NCBI GenBank assembly: GCA_016712225.1
Contig: JADJRL010000003.1
Span: forward strand, 641,001 to 705,000
Length of the DNA: 64,000 bases
Direction: 5' to 3'
DNA from: Candidatus Defluviibacterium haderslevense
GTDB taxonomy: Bacteria; Bacteroidota; Bacteroidia; Chitinophagales; Saprospiraceae
Of the stretch, positions 27,393-35,376 are shown piece after piece. The position numbers and the translations under genes were made by a program. The notes below the pieces were generated by a model that had not been told where the DNA came from, did no database searches, and was given only the letters and a program-made list of their open reading frames with translations. Each line of letters begins with the position of its first letter. Position 1 is the stretch's first letter.

Positions 27393-29168
27393 ATGTCTCT
27401 AATCCATAAAATAAAATCACTTGGTTTAATTTTAATCCTATATATCTTAATTAAGGAACAAATTTACACCCAAAACAATGGCCCTTGGAATAATCCATTG
27501 AACATGGCATGGTCGTCTGATGGAACTCAATTCACAAATCCAACTATATTTCAAGATTCCTCAGGAGTGCCATGTGTTGTTCGGTGGAAAGGCGATACCT
27601 TGATTTGTGCATTCCAATGGTTTAGACAACCCATGAATTCTCCGAGTTGGGATCGAGTTGCGGTGAAATTTTCATATGATGCCGGAAAGACCTGGGAAGA
27701 ACCCATACCCATAATAGTTTCAGGTTTGCCGACTACCTATCAACGTCCATTTGATCCGACTTTGGCGGTATTGAATGCTGATAGTTTGAGAATATATTAT
27801 TCTTCCAGTGATGGTTTATCACCCATGGGATTGGATGCTTTGGTGAATACTTATTCTGCAGTAAGCACCGATGGCATTCACTACGTTTTTGAACAGAATG
27901 CCAGATTTGATCATCCTACCAGACCCGTAATAGACCCAGCAATTTTATATTTCAATGGTCAGTGGCATTATTCAGCTCCAGCTGGAGCACCACAGGATGG
28001 GGCCTACCATGCAACCAGTGTTGACGGCCTTCAATTTATCCAACAGGCCAATTATACTTCTGATGCATCCCATAATTGGACCGGAAATCTGATGTTGAAT
28101 CAACCCAACGAAATGCGTTTTTATGGATCCGGTCAACGAATTTGGCATAACTCTACCACTGATGGTTTCATTTGGAGTGGATTTACAAATACCAATTTGC
28201 AAGGTGGCGATCCATCCATTATTAAAATAAATGATACAAGTTATTTAGCGATCTATGTTGGACCTCCATACAGCAATAATATATTTACTTGCGGAACTAT
28301 TTACACCGATCCAAGGGACCAACAAAAATATGGCACTGTACAAATAGGATCTGATTGTTGGATGAAACGCAATTTGAATTATGGGAAAATGGTGTTGAGT
28401 AATATTTCTACAACAGTACATTCAGACATGTTCAATAATAATATTCCAGAAAAATATGCTGCCAATAATGATTCGCTACAATTGAATCCATACGGCGGAC
28501 TTTATGAATGGGATGAACTCATGAATTACAACAGAATCAATGGAGCACAAGGATTATGTCCCCAAGGTTGGCATGTATCCACTGATGAAGAATGGCAACG
28601 ATTAATCAAAACAGCAGGTGGACAATTAATATCCAATTCTGAAGGTCGAGGAGGCAACGCCCTCAAATTGATTGGGGAAGGAATGGGTGCAGGAATGGGT
28701 ACAGATTTAGTTGGATTCTCAGCCAGACATGCTGGTGATCGAGACGGTTTTGGGATATTTAATGGACTACGGTTTCGCAGTATTTTTTGGACCTCTACGC
28801 CAGTAAACCAAAATCAAGCTTATCATTATACTTTATGGTCTACAAATGACACCATCCAACGACTAGCACTTGGCAGCAATACTGGATTCTCTTGTCGATG
28901 TGTAAAGAATAATGCCAACACTGGATTTAACCATTTACCATCTTTAAATAAACCCATTAGAGTAGAACCCAATCCATTTACACATTTCATTCGTTTGTCT
29001 ATCCATCAACAAAATCATTATTGCGAATTAATTGATATCATGGGTCAATTGTTATGGCATGGACCACATATTGAGGAACATGATTTTTCATATTTAACTT
29101 CAGGAATTTATTTCTTGAAAGTATATGATGGAATAAGGACTGAGACTATTAAGGTGGTGAAGAAGTGA
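27393..29168 (+). CDS. Secreted protein: sialidase-like domain + FISUMP domain + T9SS sorting domain
   Basis: The ATG at 27393 gives 591 residues with an N-terminal signal segment (SLGLILILYILI). Residues ~40-300 are a beta-propeller-like region with an Asp-box (KFSYDAGKTWEEP). Residues ~305-510 match the Fibrobacter succinogenes major paralogous (FISUMP) domain: KYGTVQIGSDCWMKRNL, GLCPQGWHVSTDEEWQRL, FWTSTPV, SCRCVKN. The final ~75 residues (RVEPNPFTHFIRLSI ... LTSGIYFLKVYDG) form a T9SS type A sorting domain. It is expected on the cell surface or secreted; catalytic activity is not demonstrable. It is convergent with the collagen-like gene. Confidence 0.85.
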   Translation: MSLIHKIKSLGLILILYILIKEQIYTQNNGPWNNPLNMAWSSDGTQFTNPTIFQDSSGVPCVVRWKGDTLICAFQWFRQPMNSPSWDRVAVKFSYDAGKTWEEPIPIIVSGLPTTYQRPFDPTLAVLNADSLRIYYSSSDGLSPMGLDALVNTYSAVSTDGIHYVFEQNARFDHPTRPVIDPAILYFNGQWHYSAPAGAPQDGAYHATSVDGLQFIQQANYTSDASHNWTGNLMLNQPNEMRFYGSGQRIWHNSTTDGFIWSGFTNTNLQGGDPSIIKINDTSYLAIYVGPPYSNNIFTCGTIYTDPRDQQKYGTVQIGSDCWMKRNLNYGKMVLSNISTTVHSDMFNNNIPEKYAANNDSLQLNPYGGLYEWDELMNYNRINGAQGLCPQGWHVSTDEEWQRLIKTAGGQLISNSEGRGGNALKLIGEGMGAGMGTDLVGFSARHAGDRDGFGIFNGLRFRSIFWTSTPVNQNQAYHYTLWSTNDTIQRLALGSNTGFSCRCVKNNANTGFNHLPSLNKPIRVEPNPFTHFIRLSIHQQNHYCELIDIMGQLLWHGPHIEEHDFSYLTSGIYFLKVYDGIRTETIKVVKK

Positions 29169-29177
29169 TGTTATTTT

Positions 29178-29219
29178 AAAAAAATGAAAGCAAGAAAATA
29201 ATATACTTTCTTGCTTTCA
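29178..29219 (-). terminator. Intrinsic terminator of the collagen-like/S74 gene cluster
   Basis: A perfect 13-bp stem (29185-29197 with 29207-29219) and 9-nt loop. On the minus strand it is followed by seven T residues. It lies 48 bp after the stop at 29267 and may also slow transcription from the FISUMP gene on the other strand. Confidence 0.8.
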
Positions 29220-29266
29220 AAAAGATGAAACTATTTAAAAATTATTTGATTCATTTTATCAATTTA

Positions 29267-30961
29267 TTAATGCGCATCACCTTCTAATTTTAATTGTGAA
29301 TACAATGCATCAAGTTTTGTTTGGAATGATTCAAACATTTTATTTTTAGCATCGATTTGTTGATTTAGTGATTCAATCATTTGTTGTTGTTCTTTGATTG
29401 CGTTGATGAGCATGTAAGTCATTGAACCATTATCCACTCCAAGATATTCAGTTCCAGGATCAAGTTGATCTTTTTTATAAATCCATTTATTTACCATGTA
29501 GGGCGCAATTTTTTGCAATTCTTGAGCAAGAACGCCCACCCCAGTTTCATTTGGCATGCCACCTTGACCATTATAGGTAAACCATACAGGATTAATTTTC
29601 AATAATTCACTAAGTCCATCTTTATATGAAATGATATCTTTCTTTAATCTAGCATCAGAAGCAACTGTCCATGTATTTGTAGTTGGTTTTGCAGCTGAAT
29701 TAGTTCCAAGTTGCAATTTATAATTAAATGCTGTAGTTCCTATACCTATGTTTCCAGTTCCTATAAAAACATCTCCATAATTTGCAAGCAATGCTAATTT
29801 ATTGGTTGCAACTTCAATTACAACGCCTGCCCCAGAAGTAGAACCAAATCTACCTCCTGCACCAGTTGTAGATGTGCCTTGTACTCCATCGGCACTAGAT
29901 GAGGATCCTCTTAATCCATCTCCACTTGTAGAAGTTCCTTGAATACCGTAGCCACTTGTAGAAGTTCCTCTAACTCCATTACCACTTGAAGAAGTACCCT
30001 GAACCCCATCGCCACTAGAAGCTGCTACACCTTGTACCCCATCACTTGAAGAGCTATTACCCTTTACTCCAACACCCCCACCTGTGCCATTTCCATAAAC
30101 TCCAATATTACCTTCCCCCTGAACTCCAATAAAATCTGATTCTCCGTGAATACCATAACCACCACTTACTCCTTTGACGTTTAATTTACCACCAGTTCCA
30201 CTAGGATTATTTATATTTATAATATTATTTTCTTGACGGATAATAGAATTATCACCTGAAGTAGGTCCATTGAATTTAATAATATATCCAGTTGTGCCAT
30301 TTATATTGGCACTACCAGGATTCCCAACATCGCCTTTATCTCCTTTGTCCCCTTTTACTCCCTGTAAACCTTGGTCTCCCTTTTCTCCTTTTTGACCCTC
30401 CATTCCAACATCCCCTTTATCTCCTTTATCTCCTTTCTCACCCTTAATACCTGGCGATCCATCATCACCCTTAGATCCTTGTAAACCTGGATCACCTTTA
30501 TCGCCTTTTATACCAGGAAGACCCTGATCTCCTTTGTCTCCTTTGTCTCCTTTGTCCCCTTTAACACCAGAACCAGCATATAACGCATAAGGCACACTAA
30601 GCATTTGACTTGTACCAGAAATAGAATAATTGGAACCTCCATTTGGATCTGTCTCGGTTTTTAGAAAGTAAGGTCCTGATGCCCAATCAATACTAGCAAT
30701 ACTACCAGTAACATTGGTTCCACCTCCAATTTCAAATGAAGCTAATCCATTTGCGTTTGTTGAAGCAACATGAGTCTCTACAAAAACGGCTGCACCAAAT
30801 TCTGAACCTTTTAATATGAGCAAACGAATACCAACATTAGTATTTGCAACCAACTGACCATTTGCATTCCTAATAACTGCCTGGAAACTCATCTTGTTTG
30901 GTTGAGCGAATGCTCCTAATGAAACTAATAATGTCAAAAAAATGAACGTAAGTTTTTTCAT
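29267..30961 (-). CDS. Collagen-like repeat protein with C-terminal S74-type tail-fibre chaperone domain
   Basis: A 564-residue protein with a signal peptide ending at AFAQ (~20). An N-terminal beta domain spans ~22-128. Then come 28 uninterrupted Gly-X-Y triplets (132-215, mostly GDKGDKG / GLQG), which predict a collagen-type triple helix. Decapeptide repeats of the form VQGTSSSGNG follow at ~309-369, then a segment with SDARLKKDI at ~436, the S/D dyad region of intramolecular chaperone (peptidase S74) domains, and a coiled coil (520-560). By analogy with phage tail fibres, the chaperone part would help trimerisation and may cleave itself off. It is the last gene of the surface cluster, 5 bp after the small T9SS gene, and ends at a strong terminator. 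Confidence 0.85.
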   Translation of the reverse strand: MKKLTFIFLTLLVSLGAFAQPNKMSFQAVIRNANGQLVANTNVGIRLLILKGSEFGAAVFVETHVASTNANGLASFEIGGGTNVTGSIASIDWASGPYFLKTETDPNGGSNYSISGTSQMLSVPYALYAGSGVKGDKGDKGDKGDQGLPGIKGDKGDPGLQGSKGDDGSPGIKGEKGDKGDKGDVGMEGQKGEKGDQGLQGVKGDKGDKGDVGNPGSANINGTTGYIIKFNGPTSGDNSIIRQENNIININNPSGTGGKLNVKGVSGGYGIHGESDFIGVQGEGNIGVYGNGTGGGVGVKGNSSSSDGVQGVAASSGDGVQGTSSSGNGVRGTSTSGYGIQGTSTSGDGLRGSSSSADGVQGTSTTGAGGRFGSTSGAGVVIEVATNKLALLANYGDVFIGTGNIGIGTTAFNYKLQLGTNSAAKPTTNTWTVASDARLKKDIISYKDGLSELLKINPVWFTYNGQGGMPNETGVGVLAQELQKIAPYMVNKWIYKKDQLDPGTEYLGVDNGSMTYMLINAIKEQQQMIESLNQQIDAKNKMFESFQTKLDALYSQLKLEGDAH

Positions 30962-30966
30962 GATAT

Positions 30967-31452
30967 TTAATTTTTAATAATTTTAAATGATTGAATAGGT
31001 TTGTTTTCCGAATTAATTTTTAAAACATAAGTTGATGCTGGTAAATTTTCAGTAGTTATCTTCGTTTGATTTTTAAATATGTTATGCCTTATTAATAATT
31101 TTCCCTGAATATCATACAATTGATAATTCAAGGTTTTTGAATCAACATCGTTTATATTAATGATTAGCATATCTAATGTCGGATTTGGAAAAATGGATAC
31201 AGAAATATCTAAAAATTCTTCAGCTATAGCTACAGTAAATATTTCATATGGTTGTTGGACACCTTGGTTAATATTACCATTAAAACCAGTTTGAGATTTA
31301 TATACTAATTGTCCAACTGAATAACTCAATGTGCCTCCATTTCCAGAAGTGTTACCACCTAATGTTACAAATCCATTCTGTGAATAAAGCTCAGGTGCGG
31401 TAAAAATTAGACTTGCAAAAATGAACAAAAACTTAATTTTATGTAAACTCAT
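30967..31452 (-). CDS. Small secreted protein with T9SS type A sorting domain
   Basis: A 161-residue protein with a signal peptide (KIKFLFIFASLIFTAPELYSQ). Residues ~28-70 contain GGTLSYSVGQLVYKSQTG and INQGVQQPYEI, a motif I recall from many small Bacteroidota T9SS proteins, often next to collagen-like or tail-fibre-like genes. Residues ~85-161 are the sorting domain (SIFPNPTLDMLIININ ... LPASTYVLKINSEN). Its gene is 5 bp upstream of the collagen-like gene, so the two are almost certainly co-transcribed and the proteins may act together on the surface. Confidence 0.85.
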   Translation of the reverse strand: MSLHKIKFLFIFASLIFTAPELYSQNGFVTLGGNTSGNGGTLSYSVGQLVYKSQTGFNGNINQGVQQPYEIFTVAIAEEFLDISVSIFPNPTLDMLIININDVDSKTLNYQLYDIQGKLLIRHNIFKNQTKITTENLPASTYVLKINSENKPIQSFKIIKN

Positions 31453-31511
31453 ATTATATCTATTTTAGAATTAGTTAATAAAAAATATTGAAAACTAAAT
31501 TAGAATTAGAA

Positions 31512-32072
31512 TTATTTCTTACAAGGAAAAAACTCACATACTTTTACCTTTCCTTGCATAGTACATTTATAACATTCATCACCAGGAATAGTAATTGGTC
31601 CTTTGGGTTTATTTACTTTAGTTTGTACGTAATTCCCATTATTGTCTAATCCCAAATATCCAGTATCTTTGTTTTCTTGAATTTTATATAATTTAAAATT
31701 TGGTTCTTCATACACTTTTTTAAATTTTGTTATCTTTTCTAATAATACTTTAGCAGACTTTGCGTCATTCTTACACAGACAACATAAATCTGTATTTCCA
31801 TTGCCGCAAGGAAAGCATGAATAACTGCAATTGCTGGTTTTATTTCCATTATTTTTGTTTGTAATATCTGCAGCCTTTAAGTAAGTTATGGAAACAGGCA
31901 CCTTAGATCCATTTGGTCCAATTCCAGAATATGATAATTTCCCAGATTTGTCTTTAGTTTCAAAAATGGAAATATTATTGATATCCATAATTTTAACCTG
32001 AGACACTAAAACATTTGCATTAATTGTAAAAAGTAAAATTCCAAAGATGAAATTTAATGTTGTAATTTTCAT
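31512..32072 (-). CDS. Secreted cysteine-rich protein, unknown family
   Basis: A 186-residue protein with a signal peptide (FIFGILLFTINANVLVSQ). It has ten cysteines in two clusters: C82, C86, C89, C97, C98, C100 (CSYSCFPCGNGNTDLCCLC) and C167, C170, C179, C184. The even number and export suggest disulfides; a CxxC-rich metal site is the alternative. No family was recognised. It is 59 bp upstream of the small T9SS gene on the same strand. Confidence 0.7.
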   Translation of the reverse strand: MKITTLNFIFGILLFTINANVLVSQVKIMDINNISIFETKDKSGKLSYSGIGPNGSKVPVSITYLKAADITNKNNGNKTSNCSYSCFPCGNGNTDLCCLCKNDAKSAKVLLEKITKFKKVYEEPNFKLYKIQENKDTGYLGLDNNGNYVQTKVNKPKGPITIPGDECYKCTMQGKVKVCEFFPCKK

Positions 32073-32452
32073 AGAAATGTTTATTTAAGTTAATGAATAA
32101 TAAATTAAAATGTTTTTCAAAAATATTTTTCTAGTGATTTGGTTTTCAAATTTGATTATAAAATTATGAATTACTTTATCACCAACAATTTCAGAAGTAA
32201 ACTAAAAATCATCATAAATCACAATAATTTTTTATTAAGTTATCAATTAATGCATTTGACTTAAAGAATCTTAACATCAATTGATATAAATTTTAATTAA
32301 ACTGATTTAGCTCTTTAATATTACTATTTTCAATTAAATGATAAAACCATTTTGACGCAATTCAAATGCTTGAATTTTATTCAACTCATACCAAAATAAG
32401 TGATATAGTATGCTATATGCAATAAAGACTTAAGTAAAAAAATAAATTAAAT
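32073..32452. other. AT-rich gap, no gene
   Basis: 380 bp of very AT-rich sequence. The only structure noted is a small inverted repeat ATATAG-TATG-CTATAT at 32403-32418, just downstream of the SprB-repeat gene; no T-run follows on the minus strand. Confidence 0.55.
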
Positions 32453-34285
32453 CTAAAAAATATTTACTTTAAAAGAATAGGAATGGGTTAAATTACTTAG
32501 TTGCACGAAATAAATACCTGAACTTAGATGCTTGGTATCCATTTGTAATTCACCATTCGAATACAGAACTGATGACCCCTGAATTAATGAGCCGTCTGCT
32601 TTTATAACCCGAGCCGCATTGGTATGCCCAATTGGAATATTTTTAAATAAGATACGATCCGAATATTGTATGTAATAAACTGACTTGAATTCATCATTTG
32701 ATGCTGATGTTAACAATGGAACATTATATTTCTTCTCATTAACACATCCATTCTCATCTTGTATGGACATTGTATAATCTCCATGCATTAAATCAAAAAT
32801 ATCTTCACTACTTGCCTTGTAACCATTCGGTCCTGACCAATCGAAAAAATATTGACCAAAACCACCAGTCACATCAATATTAATAGCTCCCTTTTGCATA
32901 GATGTATACGGCAATATAGTATCTACAGACTGAATGAGTTCTTTTGGTTTATTGACCATATAATTAAAATTACTTATACACTTATTTTTATCCGTAATTT
33001 TACAAGAATACATACCCTTAAGCAATTGATCTCGATTAGCTAATTGACTTCCATCGATCCAAGAGTAGCTATAAGGGCTTATCCCGCCCTTAATGTTTTG
33101 TATAATCTCACCATTTCGTTGACTGAAACAAAGTACATCCTTAATAACAAATCCTGAGTTTTCAATAATATCAGGTTGATTAATAGTAAAGCTTAATGAA
33201 CTTGGATTTGATTTGCAATTTTTTGAATCAGTGACAGATACATGGTATGATCCAATTTTAAGTCCAATAAGATCCTTACTTGTAGCTCCAGTATTCCATT
33301 CATATTTATAACCTCCATTTCCACCACTTGTAGTTAAAATAATGTTACCAGTTGCATTACTAAAACAATCAACATCTGTCTTTTGACCACTAAAAACTAA
33401 TTGGGTAGGTTGTGTAATTGTAAATGATTTAACAAGTTTAGGACATAGACATTGATCCATTGTTATTTCCAAAGTATAAGTCCCGGCTTTGAGGTCGTCT
33501 TTTGATGATGATGGATTACAACAATCTGTATCAATAATTATTCCATTTACATCTTTTAGAACCCAATCGAAATTTTTAGTAACTCCTGGAATAATTTGTT
33601 CCGGGGTGCTTACATATTTGCCATCTATTGATTGATAACAACTTACCGGAGATGGCACAATTCCGGCATTTGTAAATGCTTTTGTTGTTGATTTAATTTC
33701 TATATCTTCTATAAATAAACATCCATTCGAATCGTTGATTTTAATTTTATATTTACCTGGAGGATAATTACCCATATATGGTATTTTATTACTAAAAAGA
33801 AATGCAGAATATAATATTTGACCCTGACTATTTAAAATAAAAAAAGTTATTGGAAGAACTCCACCATTTACTCCTTGCAATTTTACTTGACCATACCCAC
33901 CATAACATGCATCTTTAATTTCTAATTCAGAAATAGTTATTTCATCTGGTTCAGTTAATGTGTAAGATGCAGTTTTAGATCCACTATTTGTAGAGGTTAC
34001 TGTTACTGTATATGTACCAGCAAATTTTAAAATGGTTTGAGTATTTCCACCGCCTGACCAACTATATAGTAGTCCGGTAACAGTGCCTGAAGTAACAGTT
34101 ATTAAAGCTTTTAAGTTAGTCGCGCCATTAAAACATCGAATTGGACTTAATTCTTGTATAGAAAGTTTAAAGGTTCCTTGAGGAGATTTGCATTCTGATG
34201 AATTCATTTCTTTTGCATTTAATTGAAGACTTTCAATTAAAAAAAATTGAATTAAAAATAAAACAAATAAATTAAGATTTTTCAT
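32453..34285 (-). CDS. SprB-repeat adhesin-like protein with T9SS sorting domain
   Basis: A 610-residue protein with a signal peptide (LFVLFLIQFFLIESLQLNA). Successive ~75-90-residue beta-sandwich repeats carry the SprB-type pattern: CFNGATNLKALITVTSG...YSWSGG, CFSNATGNIILTTSGGNGGYKYEWNTG, CFSQRNGEIIQNIKGGISPYSYSW. Each opens with a conserved CF/CY and ends in a TITQP/TINQP-like linker. The last ~75 residues (RVIKADGSLIQGSSVLY ... LSSGIYFVQLSN) are a T9SS sorting domain. SprB-type repeats are known from the gliding adhesin SprB; this much shorter protein is probably a cell-surface adhesin, and gliding is not implied. Confidence 0.87.
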   Translation of the reverse strand: MKNLNLFVLFLIQFFLIESLQLNAKEMNSSECKSPQGTFKLSIQELSPIRCFNGATNLKALITVTSGTVTGLLYSWSGGGNTQTILKFAGTYTVTVTSTNSGSKTASYTLTEPDEITISELEIKDACYGGYGQVKLQGVNGGVLPITFFILNSQGQILYSAFLFSNKIPYMGNYPPGKYKIKINDSNGCLFIEDIEIKSTTKAFTNAGIVPSPVSCYQSIDGKYVSTPEQIIPGVTKNFDWVLKDVNGIIIDTDCCNPSSSKDDLKAGTYTLEITMDQCLCPKLVKSFTITQPTQLVFSGQKTDVDCFSNATGNIILTTSGGNGGYKYEWNTGATSKDLIGLKIGSYHVSVTDSKNCKSNPSSLSFTINQPDIIENSGFVIKDVLCFSQRNGEIIQNIKGGISPYSYSWIDGSQLANRDQLLKGMYSCKITDKNKCISNFNYMVNKPKELIQSVDTILPYTSMQKGAINIDVTGGFGQYFFDWSGPNGYKASSEDIFDLMHGDYTMSIQDENGCVNEKKYNVPLLTSASNDEFKSVYYIQYSDRILFKNIPIGHTNAARVIKADGSLIQGSSVLYSNGELQMDTKHLSSGIYFVQLSNLTHSYSFKVNIF

Positions 34286-34424
34286 GAAATTATTATTATA
34301 TTATGGAATAAGTATTGATATATAAATTAAAAGACATTTTTATGATTTCAGCAAATGAATAATTTAAACTTTATTGAGAGTTAATAATAATTATTCAAAG
34401 GTGTTTATATAAAAACTACCTGAA

Positions 34425-34928
34425 TCAGTGCACATGCACACATTTATATAATTGGTTATCCATTAATTTATTGTTATTTACTACTAATTCTAATGGCACT
34501 TTGTTTGCTACCAATGTGCTAAAATCATGACAATAAATTTCTCCAAGTGTAGTATATGTGAATTTCCATTCTACATTTTGTTTCTGGTTTTGATTTAAGG
34601 ATGGTATAGAATATACTTTAGTGAATGTTTTACCATTCCCAATAAAATCATGTGAATCGTTGGGACCCAAAACACCAATTGTCAATTTTAAATTTAATTT
34701 ATTTGCTGGTGTTTGTTTTTCACCAAAATTTATAACTTCAATTGATACTGATACGTTATATGTTCTCTTATCACCATTGGTTGATTGTAAATCATATTTA
34801 ATTATTTTCTTTTGAAGAGCAATATCTGGCCACTTTGGGTCATTTTTTGGTTTGTCCTGAGCATTGCCATTTACAATAGCCCCAAAAAACATCATAGAAA
34901 CAAGTAAGAGTTTAAACACCACCTTCAT
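34425..34928 (-). CDS. Secreted protein of unknown function
   Basis: A 167-residue protein with a signal peptide (MKVVFKLLLVSMMFFGAIVNGNAQ). The mature part is beta-rich with alternating hydrophobic strands (TYNVSVSIEVINFGEKQTPANKLNLKLTIGVLG), consistent with an Ig/CARDB-like fold, and two late cysteines. I recognise no family. It lies 139 bp upstream of the SprB-repeat gene on the same strand. Confidence 0.65.
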   Translation of the reverse strand: MKVVFKLLLVSMMFFGAIVNGNAQDKPKNDPKWPDIALQKKIIKYDLQSTNGDKRTYNVSVSIEVINFGEKQTPANKLNLKLTIGVLGPNDSHDFIGNGKTFTKVYSIPSLNQNQKQNVEWKFTYTTLGEIYCHDFSTLVANKVPLELVVNNNKLMDNQLYKCVHVH

Positions 34929-35376
34929 TTTGACTTTACTTTAATTAGTTATGCCTCCACTAACGCTTTCGGATTCTCGATTTATCAAAACCATAATATT
35001 ATGTACAGAATATTGCTTTTTCATGTCTTTGTATTGGTTAATACTTTGGGTTAGATAAATCTTAACATGTTAAAATAAATATTTTGAAAAACACAAAAGC
35101 GAAGTCACAAAATTAATATATATAAAATTTTATAAGTTATATAACATATTATATATCAATAAATTATTTTGATAATTTAAAAATATCAAGAATGTAAAAT
35201 AAAATATATAAATAGAACTTTAAAATTGATTGCCGTAGATAAAATCCTTCAATTTAATAGAATAGCTCTTCATATTTTGAAGCCAATAATCAAGATAATT
35301 AAAGCTAATAAGGAATGAGCCCGATGAAAATTTTTCCAACCTTAAGTGTATTGCAAATCGGACAAGTAATTTATGC
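34929..35376. other. AT-rich gap downstream of the CHAT gene, no gene
   Basis: 448 bp, almost pure A/T between ~35090 and ~35220. A 65-codon frame (35220-35417) that overlaps the CHAT 3' end was judged spurious. No terminator hairpin with a T-run was found for the CHAT gene. Confidence 0.55.

Noticed and set aside
29893..30560. Repeated short motifs resembling a CRISPR-like or minisatellite array
   Set aside because: The periodicity is explained by Gly-X-Y triplets and decapeptide repeats in the coding frame; there are no uniform repeats with unique spacers.
32267..35068. Shared 11-mer AATCTTAACAT upstream of two secreted-protein genes (32267-32277 and 35058-35068)
   Set aside because: An A/T-rich 11-mer at unequal distances from the starts (~195 and ~130 bp) is weak evidence for a common element without more copies.
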